A stretch of 8,685 nt of DNA from Xanthobacteraceae bacterium. GTDB taxonomy: Bacteria > Pseudomonadota > Alphaproteobacteria > Rhizobiales > Xanthobacteraceae. Shown here in pieces: positions 1-6,458 of this stretch. Position 1 is the first letter of the stretch. Each line of letters opens with the position of its first letter. The notes below the pieces were generated by a model that had not been told where the DNA came from, ran no database searches, and saw only the letters and a program-made list of their open reading frames with translations. Made by a program: the position numbers and the translations under genes. Location: contig JASHSY010000176.1 in the NCBI GenBank assembly GCA_030040825.1, forward strand, positions 1 to 8,685, given 5' to 3'.

Positions 1-529
1 GGTCGAATTCACCTCGATGTCGAAGACCTACTCCATGCCAGGCTGGCGCATTGGCTTCGCGGTTGGCAACGAGCGCATCATCGCGGCGCTGGCGCGGGTG
101 AAGTCGTATCTCGATTATGGGGCGTTCACGCCGATCCAGGTGGCGGCGACCGCGGCGCTGAACGGCCCGGACGATTGCATCCACGAAATGCGCGCCACGT
201 ACAAGCGCCGGCGCGACGCGCTGGTTGAATCGTTCGGCCGCGCCGGCTGGACAGTGCCGCCGCCGCGCGCTTCGATGTTCGCCTGGGCGCCGATCCCCGA
301 ACCGCTGCTGCCGCTTGGCAGCGTCGAATTCGCCACCTTGCTGGTCGAGAAGGCAAGCGTTGCGGTATCGCCCGGAGCCGGCTTTGGCGAGCACGGCGAA
401 GGCTACGTGCGCATCGCGCTGGTCGAAAACGAGCAGCGCATCCGTCAGGCCGCTCGTAACATCCGGCGCTTTCTTGAAACCGGGCCGGAAATGCTGCACA
501 ACGTCGTACCGCTTGCGACCCGGCGTTAG
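1..529 (+). CDS. PLP-dependent class I/II aminotransferase, 3' part (AlaC / LL-diaminopimelate aminotransferase-like)
   Basis: This is the last 175 or so residues of a fold-type I aminotransferase; the gene starts before the window, and the first full codon is at 2. The visible part opens on the PLP attachment motif, SMSKTYSMPGWRIGF. Its Lys (codon 23-25) would form the Schiff base, and the Arg of GWRIG would bind the cofactor phosphate. Near the C-terminus, GYVRIALVEN carries the Arg (codon 410-412) that normally binds the substrate carboxylate. The enzyme moves an amino group between an amino acid and a 2-oxo acid in the cytoplasm. Relatives placed before hom are usually named alanine-synthesising transaminase (AlaC) or LL-diaminopimelate aminotransferase. 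Substrate cannot be read from this fragment, but a role near the aspartate family fits the neighbour. The ATG at 17 lies inside the active-site motif and is not a start. The TAG stop is followed 38 bases later by hom. Confidence 0.9.
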   Translation, partial: VEFTSMSKTYSMPGWRIGFAVGNERIIAALARVKSYLDYGAFTPIQVAATAALNGPDDCIHEMRATYKRRRDALVESFGRAGWTVPPPRASMFAWAPIPEPLLPLGSVEFATLLVEKASVAVSPGAGFGEHGEGYVRIALVENEQRIRQAARNIRRFLETGPEMLHNVVPLATRR

Positions 530-567
530 TCGAGCGGCGCTGTTCTCATTCCGGATTTGCGACGTTG

Positions 568-1890
568 ATGGCCAAGCCGTTGAAAGTCGGTCTCGCCGGC
601 CTCGGCACCGTGGGTACGGCTGTCGTTCACTTATTGCAGAGCGAGCGCGACAAGCTCACTTCGCGCTGTGGCCGTCCGATCGAGATCGTAGCGGTGAGCG
701 CGCGCTCGCGCGGCAAAAAGCGCGGCGTCGATTTGAAGAAGCTGCGCTGGGTCGCCGATCCGGCGGCACTTGCCGCCGATCCCGGCATCGACGTTCTGGT
801 CGAAGTCATCGGCGGCGCAGGCAATCCGGCCAAACGCGCGGTGGAAACCGCACTCGCCGCCGGCAAGCCGGTGGTGACGGCGAACAAGGCGCTTTTGGCC
901 GCACATGGCGACAAGCTTGCGACAATTGCCGAACGTCACGGTGTGGCGCTCAATTTCGAGGCCTCAGTCGCCGGCGGCATCCCGATCGTGAAGACGTTGC
1001 GCGAAGGCCTCAACGGCAATTCGTTCACGCGCATCTACGGCATTCTCAACGGCACCTGCAATTATATCCTGTCGCGCATGGAGCAGGATCGCATTTCATT
1101 TGGCGAATGCCTGCGCGAGGCGCAGCGGCTTGGCTACGCCGAGGCCGATCCGACTTTTGATATCGAGGGTCACGACACCGCGCAGAAGCTTTCTATCCTG
1201 GCCAGTCTGGCTTTTGGCACCAAAGTCGATCCGGCAGCGATCTACGTCGAGGGAATTTCTTCGATCACGCTTGCCGATCTCGATGCGGCGGCCCAACTCG
1301 GCTACCGGATCAAGCTTCTCGGCGTTGCGGTGCGGACCGAAGCCGGCATCGAGCAGCGCGTGCATCCGACCATGGTGCGTAAGGACTCCGCCATCGCCCA
1401 GGTGATGGGCGTGACCAATGCGGTCACCATCGATGCCGAAGGATTGTCGCCGATCACGCTGGTCGGTCCCGGCGCCGGCGGCACCGCGACTGCGTCGGCG
1501 GTGGTCGCCGATCTCGCCGACATCGCACGCGGCGTGCGCACGCCGCCGTTCGGACGTCCGGTCGCGCGCATGACCGCGGTCCGCAAGGCGCCGATGCAGC
1601 GTCACGAGGGCGGCTACTATATTCGGCTGTTGGCCCGCGATCGGCCTGGCAGTGCCGCCACCATCGCGCGGCGCCTGGCGCAACGGCAGATATCTCTGGA
1701 ATCCATTGTGCAGCGCCACGAATTCCAGCCCGGAAGCAATGGCCAACCGGGACGTTCCGGCGATCCTGTCCCCGTTATTCTCATTACCTATGCGACCAGC
1801 GAGGACGCCGTGCGCAAAGCGCTCGCCGCCGTACGTCGCGACCGTGTAATCTCCGGCCGTCCGCAAGTCATCCGGATCGAGAAGAACTAG
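568..1890 (+). CDS. hom: Homoserine dehydrogenase
   Basis: The 440-residue cytoplasmic enzyme reduces aspartate 4-semialdehyde to homoserine with NAD(P)H, at the branch to threonine and methionine. The N-terminal Rossmann domain has GLGTVG at 11-16. TANKALLA contains K107 and GHDTAQK contains D203 and K207; these match the two lysines and the aspartate used in catalysis in the family. ILNGTCNYIL at 159-168 and EADPTFDIEGHD at 192-203 are signature stretches of the catalytic domain. A C-terminal ACT domain spans roughly 349-425, as in threonine-inhibited forms, so feedback control is likely. This ACT domain has a Gly/Pro/Ser-rich insert at about 388-400. The full length is normal for the ACT-containing type. 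I chose ATG 568; the preceding in-frame TTG at 565 would add only one residue, and neither has a strong ribosome binding site. The gene follows the aminotransferase by 38 bases and is probably co-transcribed with it. Confidence 0.96.
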   Translation: MAKPLKVGLAGLGTVGTAVVHLLQSERDKLTSRCGRPIEIVAVSARSRGKKRGVDLKKLRWVADPAALAADPGIDVLVEVIGGAGNPAKRAVETALAAGKPVVTANKALLAAHGDKLATIAERHGVALNFEASVAGGIPIVKTLREGLNGNSFTRIYGILNGTCNYILSRMEQDRISFGECLREAQRLGYAEADPTFDIEGHDTAQKLSILASLAFGTKVDPAAIYVEGISSITLADLDAAAQLGYRIKLLGVAVRTEAGIEQRVHPTMVRKDSAIAQVMGVTNAVTIDAEGLSPITLVGPGAGGTATASAVVADLADIARGVRTPPFGRPVARMTAVRKAPMQRHEGGYYIRLLARDRPGSAATIARRLAQRQISLESIVQRHEFQPGSNGQPGRSGDPVPVILITYATSEDAVRKALAAVRRDRVISGRPQVIRIEKN

Positions 1891-1978
1891 TCGGGCGGAT
1901 TTGATATTCGCCACCCATCTAGCGGCAAACTCGTGAAAGCGAATGTCGAATCCAAAGCTCCATTACGCCGCATATTTG

Positions 1979-1993
1979 CTAGGGGTCCTCTAG
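1979..1993. repeat. Imperfect palindrome upstream of glpX
   Basis: CTAGGGGTCCTCTAG has arms that pair apart from one G-T wobble. It ends 15 bases before the glpX start, in the 118-base hom-glpX gap. It could be an operator or a small hairpin near the ribosome binding site, or chance. No convincing -35/-10 pair was found in this gap. Confidence 0.2.
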
Positions 1994-2008
1994 AAGCCGG
2001 GAAGCACA

Positions 2009-2995
2009 ATGGCGTCGATTACCATCCCGCACAGCCTGATGCTGGAGCGCATTCTCTCGCTCGAAATCGTGCGGGTGACCGAACGCGCGGCCGTCAATTC
2101 GGCGCGGCTGCGCGGCCGCGGCGAAGAAAAGGCCGCCGATCAAGCCGCCGTCGACGCCATGCGGCGCGAACTCAACAACCTGCCGATCGACGGCACTGTG
2201 GTGATCGGCGAGGGCGAGCTTGACGAAGCGCCGATGCTGTTCATCGGCGAGAAGGTCGGCTCCAAAGGCGGCTTCAAGGTCGATATCGCCGTCGATCCGC
2301 TGGAAGGCACGACCTTGTGCGCGAAAAACATGCCGGGCGCCATCGCTACCATCGCCATCGCCGAGCACGGCACGCTGCTGCACGCGCCCGATGTCTACAT
2401 GGACAAGATTGCCATCGGTCCCGGCTATCCGAGGAACGTCGTCGACCTGGATGCGCCGGCCGGCGAAAACATCCTCAATCTGGCGAAAGCCAAGGGTGTG
2501 AAGCCGCAGGACATTACGGCGATGATACTCGATCGCCCGCGCCATTCCGATCTGATCGCCGCCGTGCGCAAGGCCGGCGCCTCGGTGAGCTTGATCTCCG
2601 ACGGCGACGTGGCCGGTGTCATTCATACCGCCGAGGCGGACAAGACCGGCATCGACATTTATCTCGGCATCGGCGGAGCGCCCGAGGGCGTGCTGGCGGC
2701 GGCGGCGCTGCGCTGCATCGGCGGCCAGATGCAATGCCGTCTTGTGCTCGACACCGAGGAACGCCGCGTGCGCGCCGGCAAGATGGGCATCGAGGATCCA
2801 CGCAAGAAGTTCCAGATCGAGGACATGGTGCGGGGCGATTGCCTGTTTGCGGCGACCGGCGTCACCGACGGCCGCATGCTGTCAGGTGTCAAGTTCGGCA
2901 ACGGCATCGTCGAGACGGAGACGGTGGTGATGCGCTCGGTCACCGGCACGGTGCGCTGGATCAGGGCCGAACACCGCCGGCTGGAGAAGTTCTAG
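2009..2995 (+). CDS. glpX: Class II fructose-1,6-bisphosphatase (GlpX)
   Basis: The 328-residue protein hydrolyses fructose 1,6-bisphosphate to fructose 6-phosphate in gluconeogenesis. In autotrophic relatives it can also serve the Calvin cycle, sometimes with sedoheptulose bisphosphatase activity. Class II motifs are complete: GRGEEKAADQAAVDAMR (about 36-52), VIGEGELDEAPML (65-77), VDPLEGT (95-101), PRH (177-179), ISDGDV (196-201), GIGGAPEGVLAAAAL (220-234) and ATGVTDG (282-288). Metal and substrate ligands corresponding to E. coli GlpX D33, E57, D85, E88 and E213 are D44, E68, D96, E99 and E226. The length is usual for the family. ATG 2009 is preceded by GGGAAG about 4-9 bases upstream. The class I type (Fbp) is excluded by these motifs. 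The 118-base gap after hom leaves room for its own promoter, while recJ follows at 35 bases. Confidence 0.97.
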   Translation: MASITIPHSLMLERILSLEIVRVTERAAVNSARLRGRGEEKAADQAAVDAMRRELNNLPIDGTVVIGEGELDEAPMLFIGEKVGSKGGFKVDIAVDPLEGTTLCAKNMPGAIATIAIAEHGTLLHAPDVYMDKIAIGPGYPRNVVDLDAPAGENILNLAKAKGVKPQDITAMILDRPRHSDLIAAVRKAGASVSLISDGDVAGVIHTAEADKTGIDIYLGIGGAPEGVLAAAALRCIGGQMQCRLVLDTEERRVRAGKMGIEDPRKKFQIEDMVRGDCLFAATGVTDGRMLSGVKFGNGIVETETVVMRSVTGTVRWIRAEHRRLEKF

Positions 2996-3005
2996 GGCTG
3001 GGCAT

Positions 3006-3020
3006 TAGCCGAATCGGCTA
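3006..3020. repeat. Perfect inverted repeat between glpX and recJ
   Basis: TAGCCGAATCGGCTA has 7-base arms around one central base, so as RNA it can form a tight hairpin with six pairs and a 3-base loop. It begins 10 bases after the glpX stop and ends 10 bases before the recJ ATG. There is no T-run after it, so it is not a standard Rho-independent terminator. It could protect the glpX mRNA end or cover the weak recJ ribosome binding region. Confidence 0.45.
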
Positions 3021-3030
3021 GGCTTGCTCG

Positions 3031-4860
3031 ATGGGCTTCGAATCACGCGAGTTCACTGTGAGTAACGGGCTTTTCCTCGGCGTCGAGCAATCGGCGACCG
3101 GTCGCGTATGGCGCGATCGGCTGGACGAACGCGGCTCGGTGCGGGCGCTCGCCATTGCGCAACGCCACGATCTGCCGGAACTACTCGCCCGCATCATTGC
3201 CGGGCGCAACGTGGACGTGGATGCGGTCGAGGCGTTTCTCGATCCAGCCGTCAAGCGGTCGATGCCCGACCCGAATGTGCTGACCGCCATACCGGAGGCG
3301 GCGGGGCGCATTGCCGACGCGATTACCCGCGGCGAAACCGTCGCCATCTTCGGCGACTACGACGTCGACGGCGCGACGTCCGCGGCTTTGCTGGCGCGCT
3401 TTCTGCGCCACGCCGGCATCGAGCCGCTCATTTATATTCCCGACCGGCTGTTCGAAGGCTATGGTCCCAATGTCGAGGCGATCCGCTCGCTCGCCGCGCG
3501 CGGCGCAACCCTCATCGTCACCGTCGATTGCGGCACGACCAGCGTCGAACCACTGACGCAGGCCGCCACTCTCGGCGTCGACGTCGTGGTCATCGACCAC
3601 CACCAGGCCGACGAGACGCTGCCGCCGGCCGTGGCGATCGTCAATCCGAACCGACGCGATGATCTTTCCGGGCTCGGTTATCTGGCCGCGGTCGGGCTTG
3701 TGTTCATGACCGTCGTCGCGGTCAACCGGGAGCTGCGCCGCCGCGGTTTTTGGACTGCGGAGCGGCCGGAACCCGATCTGCTTGCCTACCTCGACGATGT
3801 AGCGCTTGGCACTGTCGCCGACGTCGTGCCGTTGATCGGATTAAACCGCGCTTTTGTCGCCAAGGGCCTGATCGCACTGCGCCGCCGCGAACGCGCCGGC
3901 CATACCAGTCTGATGGATGTGGCGCGTCTGTCTGGTCCGCCGGAAGCCTGGCATCTCGGATTTTTGCTCGGCCCGCGCATCAATGCCGGTGGACGCATAG
4001 GCCGTGCCGATCTTGGCGTGCGGCTTCTGATCGAGGAAGACCCCGATGCCGCAGCCAAGATCGCGGCCGAGCTCGACCGGCTTAACCGCGAACGTCAGGC
4101 GATCGAGCTCGATACGGTAGCGCAAGCTGAGGCCGAAGCCATGGCCGCGCTCGGTATCGAGGAAAAAGGCGCGGTGATCGTCACTGCGGCCGAAGGCTGG
4201 CATCCCGGCATCGTCGGCCTGGTGGCGGCGCGGCTGAAGGAAAAATTCGGCCGGCCGGCCTTTGCCATTGCGCTCGAGCCGGGCGGCATCGGCACCGGGT
4301 CGGGCCGCTCGATTGCCGGCGTCGATCTCGGCCGCGCGGTGCGGCGCGCGGTGGCGGAGGGGCTGATCGAAAAGGGCGGCGGTCACGCGATGGCCGCAGG
4401 CGTGACTTTGCGCAAATCGGCGCTCGCGCAATTTCGCGCTTACCTCGAAGCGGCGCTTGCGCCGGATGTTGCGGTTGCGCGCCGCGCCAACGGCTTGATG
4501 ATCGATGGCGCGGTCAGCGCCGCCGCCGCCAACGCCGATCTGGTGGCTCTGATCGAGCGCGCCGGCCCGTTTGGCTCCGGCAACCCCGAGCCGGTGATCG
4601 CGCTGCCCGCGCACACCATCGTTTACGCCGAGGAAGTAGGCCAGGCGCATATGCGCGTTCGTCTCAAATCCGCCGACGGCGCTTTCGTCAACGCCATCGC
4701 CTTCCGGGCCGGTGGGCAGAAGCTCGGCGCTGCCATCCTGCAAAACCGCGGCCGGCAAGTGCACGCCGCCGGTTCGTTCGCGCTCGATCGCTGGAACGGC
4801 GAGGAGCGCGTGCAATTCCGCCTCATCGATATCGCGCCGGCGGAGCCGTTCGGCCGTTGA
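3031..4860 (+). CDS. recJ: Single-stranded-DNA-specific exonuclease RecJ
   Basis: The 609-residue cytoplasmic enzyme degrades single-stranded DNA 5' to 3' in recombination, mismatch and base-excision repair. The DHH phosphoesterase domain has FGDYDVDG at 107-114 (D109, D111, D113), VDCG at 165-168 (D166), DHH at 189-191 and GTVADVVPL at 260-268 (D264); together these form the two-metal catalytic site. GPRINAGGR (314-322) and GWHPGIVG (389-396) follow. The DHHA1 domain carries GSGRS (423-427) and KGGGHAMAAG (448-457). The last 120 or so residues are the OB-fold that grips single strands. No motif is missing and the length is typical. The start is the least certain point: ATG 3031 has only a weak Shine-Dalgarno, and an in-frame GTG at 3058 is possible, since conservation is expected to begin around FLGVEQS. 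The TGA stop directly abuts an intergenic palindrome. Confidence 0.97.
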   Translation: MGFESREFTVSNGLFLGVEQSATGRVWRDRLDERGSVRALAIAQRHDLPELLARIIAGRNVDVDAVEAFLDPAVKRSMPDPNVLTAIPEAAGRIADAITRGETVAIFGDYDVDGATSAALLARFLRHAGIEPLIYIPDRLFEGYGPNVEAIRSLAARGATLIVTVDCGTTSVEPLTQAATLGVDVVVIDHHQADETLPPAVAIVNPNRRDDLSGLGYLAAVGLVFMTVVAVNRELRRRGFWTAERPEPDLLAYLDDVALGTVADVVPLIGLNRAFVAKGLIALRRRERAGHTSLMDVARLSGPPEAWHLGFLLGPRINAGGRIGRADLGVRLLIEEDPDAAAKIAAELDRLNRERQAIELDTVAQAEAEAMAALGIEEKGAVIVTAAEGWHPGIVGLVAARLKEKFGRPAFAIALEPGGIGTGSGRSIAGVDLGRAVRRAVAEGLIEKGGGHAMAAGVTLRKSALAQFRAYLEAALAPDVAVARRANGLMIDGAVSAAAANADLVALIERAGPFGSGNPEPVIALPAHTIVYAEEVGQAHMRVRLKSADGAFVNAIAFRAGGQKLGAAILQNRGRQVHAAGSFALDRWNGEERVQFRLIDIAPAEPFGR

Positions 4861-4966
4861 CCGTCATCCTGAGGTGGCGGCCGCAGGCCGCCCTCGAAGA
4901 ATGCAACACAGGTGCAGTGGCCGTCGCCCTTCGAGGCTCGCTGTCGCTCGCACCTCAGGGTGACGG
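4861..4966. repeat. Composite intergenic palindrome (REP/mosaic type)
   Basis: Outer arms CCGTCATCCTGAGGTG (4861-4876) and CACCTCAGGGTGACGG (4951-4966) are inverted copies that match at 15 of 16 bases. Inside are a perfect second pair, CCTCGAAG (4892-4899) with CTTCGAGG (4929-4936), and a perfect hairpin GGCGGCC-GCA-GGCCGCC (4876-4892). From memory, the outer 'CTCAGGATGACGG' and inner 'TCGAAGG' blocks are the recurring parts of dispersed intergenic repeats in Bradyrhizobium and Rhodopseudomonas; I could not search for copies. The element starts one base after the recJ stop codon and holds the end of the convergent HicB-like gene. It may act as a two-way transcription end or mRNA stabiliser, but that is inference. 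Confidence 0.8.
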
Positions 4967-5131
4967 AAATAATGGCTCGCCGTTTTCCAGCCGATCCGCA
5001 ATCACCCGTAGCGCCAGTGCCTGCGCCTTCGCGTCAGCTTTAGTCGCGCCATATGCCAGCACGCCCGGCAGCGCCGGGACTTCGGCGATGCAGCGACCGT
5101 CCGCTTCCTGTTCGCTCTCAATTCGCAGCAT
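4955..5131 (-). CDS. HicB-family antitoxin-like small protein, no HicA partner visible
   Basis: The 58-residue product starts MLRIESEQEADGRCIAEVPA and continues through LPGVLAYGATKADA and ALALRVIADRLENGE. This is the HicB-like fold pattern: a short strand, D-G-R-x-I-A-E-V-P-x-LPG, a YG-x-T turn, then a helix of A-x-A-x-ALRV-x-ADRLE-x-GE. HicB proteins bind and block the mRNA-cleaving HicA toxin, and longer forms carry a C-terminal DNA-binding domain that controls the operon. No such domain is present here. The ATG (5131-5129) has AGGA 8 bases upstream, and a TAG lies in frame just before it, so the start is well fixed. The final PSP and the TGA stop (4957-4955) lie inside the palindrome at 4861-4966. 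Related short HicB proteins usually run some ten residues beyond the ENGEP stretch, so the tail may have been replaced. I found no hicA on either side. Function as an antitoxin is unproven. Confidence 0.72.
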   Translation of the reverse strand: MLRIESEQEADGRCIAEVPALPGVLAYGATKADAKAQALALRVIADRLENGEPLFPSP

Positions 5132-5245
5132 GCCCGTATCCTATTAGCAAAATCGTGCGTTTGAGATAAAGGGGCGGTATTCGCTCTCGCTGGCAAAAGC
5201 CTGCATCTCTTGGCATAACCCAACGACTTCGAAAGAGGGGAGGCA
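5132..5245. promoter_or_regulatory. Divergent intergenic region between the HicB-like gene and the substrate-binding-like gene
   Basis: These 114 bases must hold the start signals of two divergent genes. The + gene has a strong Shine-Dalgarno, GAGGGGAGG (5235-5243), and the - gene has AGGA about 8 bases before its ATG. I see no convincing sigma-70 -35/-10 pair and no clear operator. A TTGAGA at 5161-5166 has no matching -10 at the right distance. Confidence 0.4.
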
Positions 5246-6235
5246 ATGGCCAAGCTTCGATTGTCGATCGCCGTACGCGACTATGACCGCACCCGGCCAT
5301 TGTCGGACGGGCTGGTGCAGATCGACGGCGTCGATCCAGTATTCATGGCGCTACCGCCGGAGGAAATTTTTTTCCGTGCCTTCCGTCGCACCGAATTCGA
5401 CATCTGCGAATTGTCGCTATCGAGCTTCACGGTCAAGACCGCGCAAGGCGACTGTCCCTATGTCGGCGTACCGGCCTTTGTCTCCCGCACCTTCCGTCAT
5501 ACCGCGATCTACGTGCGCACCGACCGGATCAAAAAACCCGCCGACCTCAAGGGCAAGAAAGTCGGCGTGCCGGAGTACCAGCTCACGGCCAACGTGTGGG
5601 CGCGGGCCATCCTGGAAGACGACCACGGTGTGAAGCCGTCGGACATCCATTGGATTCGCGGCGGGCTGGTGGAGGCGGGCCGGTTGGAGAAGATCAGCAT
5701 CAAACTACCGAAGGACGTGAAACTCGACAACGCCCCGCGCGGGCGCACTTTGTCGGCCATGCTCGATGCCGGCGAGATTGACGGCATTATCGCACCGCGC
5801 GTGCCGCCGGCCTTCGAGCGCGGCGATCCGAATGTGGGCTGGCTGTTTGCCGATCCGGTCGCGGCGGCGAAGGATTATTACCAGCGCACCGGAATTTTCC
5901 CGATCATGCATCTGATCGGCGTGCGGCGCGAGCTGGCGGAAGCACAGCCTTGGCTGCCGGCGGCGGTGTTCAAGGCGTTCGAGCGCTCGAAGGCGATTGC
6001 TTTGGAGAAATTGAGCGACACCTCATCGACCAAGGTGACGTTGCCCTTCGTCGAGGAGCGGCTGATGGAAGCGCGTGCGCTGATGGGCGATGATTTCTGG
6101 CCCTACGGCGTCGAGGCGAACCGGAAAACGCTGGAGACGTTCCTGCGGCATCACCACGCGCAAAGCCTGTCGCCGCGGCTGCTGAAGGTGGAGGAGCTGT
6201 TCCACCCGGGCACGCTGGAGACGTATAAGGTTTAG
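5246..6235 (+). CDS. Substrate-binding-fold protein, NMT1/THI5 or 4,5-dihydroxyphthalate decarboxylase-like
   Basis: The 329-residue protein resembles the periplasmic-binding-protein type II fold used by ABC-transporter binding proteins of the NMT1/THI5 kind and by the 4,5-dihydroxyphthalate decarboxylase (Pht5) group. Supporting stretches are the N-terminal strand LRLSIAVRDYDRT, FFRAFRRTEFDICELSLSS (42-60), where the family samples a small ligand, RHTAIYVRTD (84-93), IKKPADLKGKKVGVPEY (95-111) and LDAGEIDGIIAPR (173-185). PADLKGKKVGVPEY is the characteristic hinge segment of the family. The start is firm: GAGGGGAGG lies just before the ATG. There is no signal peptide and no lipobox, so the protein probably stays in the cytoplasm and may be an enzyme or sensor, not a transporter part. 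No permease or ATPase gene is nearby. The ligand or reaction cannot be told from the sequence; decarboxylation of an aromatic acid is one option seen in the group. Confidence 0.8.
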   Translation: MAKLRLSIAVRDYDRTRPLSDGLVQIDGVDPVFMALPPEEIFFRAFRRTEFDICELSLSSFTVKTAQGDCPYVGVPAFVSRTFRHTAIYVRTDRIKKPADLKGKKVGVPEYQLTANVWARAILEDDHGVKPSDIHWIRGGLVEAGRLEKISIKLPKDVKLDNAPRGRTLSAMLDAGEIDGIIAPRVPPAFERGDPNVGWLFADPVAAAKDYYQRTGIFPIMHLIGVRRELAEAQPWLPAAVFKAFERSKAIALEKLSDTSSTKVTLPFVEERLMEARALMGDDFWPYGVEANRKTLETFLRHHHAQSLSPRLLKVEELFHPGTLETYKV

Positions 6236-6314
6236 CTTTCACTAGTCGCATTTATCATCGCACAGCAGGCGGACTGTACGGGTCGTTCGAGCGCTTCGGA
6301 ATTAGCCGATATCT

Positions 6315-6332
6315 TTTCAGGCTCTCCTGAAA
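6315..6332 (+). terminator. Candidate weak terminator hairpin after the substrate-binding-like gene
   Basis: TTTCAGG-CTCT-CCTGAAA forms a perfect 7-pair stem with a 4-base loop, 80 bases after the stop codon. A run of five T begins at 6339, six bases after the stem. The stem has only three G-C pairs and the T-run is displaced, so termination would be weak. Confidence 0.35.
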
Positions 6333-6368
6333 CTTGCGTTTTTCAAATGAATTTTTATCGATAGTCGC

Positions 6369-6386
6369 TTTTGATTTAGATCAAAA
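6369..6386. promoter_or_regulatory. FNR/FixK-type binding box upstream of the small secreted protein
   Basis: TTTTGATTTAGATCAAAA is a perfect palindrome with 7-base arms around TTAG. Its core, TTGAT-N4-ATCAA (6371-6384), equals the FNR/Anr/FixK consensus. In rhizobia and relatives such boxes bind FixK or FnrN and switch genes on under low oxygen. The centre (6377.5) is about 81 bases before the GTG at 6459. If the box sits at -41.5, as in class II activation, transcription would start near 6419, and TCAAAT at 6405-6410 is a poor but possible -10. The surroundings are AT-rich, about 35% GC over 6361-6420. The upstream gene points the same way, so only the downstream gene is a sensible target. 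Confidence 0.68.
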
Positions 6387-6444
6387 CGATAATGCCAAGG
6401 GCATTCAAATCTCTCTATCACGCACGTATTTATCGTTGTTGCAT

Positions 6445-6450
6445 GAGGAG
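6445..6450 (+). promoter_or_regulatory. Ribosome binding site that fixes the GTG start at 6459
   Basis: GAGGAG lies 8 bases before GTG 6459. The nearby ATG at 6452 is in another frame and too close to this site, so the GTG is preferred. Confidence 0.7.
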
Positions 6451-6458
6451 CATGTGTT

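Noticed and set aside
1894..1912. Hairpin GGCGGA...TTCGCC after hom as a terminator
   Set aside because: It has six pairs including one wobble, a 7-base loop and no T-run; too weak to call.
1096..1914. Long open frame antisense to hom (272 codons)
   Set aside because: It is a shadow of hom: Arg/Gly/His-rich and without domain motifs.
1979..2734. Open frame antisense to glpX (251 codons)
   Set aside because: It mirrors the glpX codons and shows no motif of its own.
3841..4815. Long open frame antisense to recJ (324 codons)
   Set aside because: It lies wholly inside a well-supported recJ and is a typical shadow in high-GC coding DNA, with no recognisable domain.
5191..5206. Sigma-54-like promoter TGGCA...TGCA before the substrate-binding-like gene
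   Set aside because: The spacing between the two halves is one base short of the strict -24/-12 arrangement, and the first half lacks the usual CG after TGGCA.
5132..5245. Possible hicA toxin upstream of the HicB-like gene
   Set aside because: None of the minus-strand frames reads as HicA; there is no GSHxxxxH-type motif, and the only tidy ORF there is about 20 residues long.
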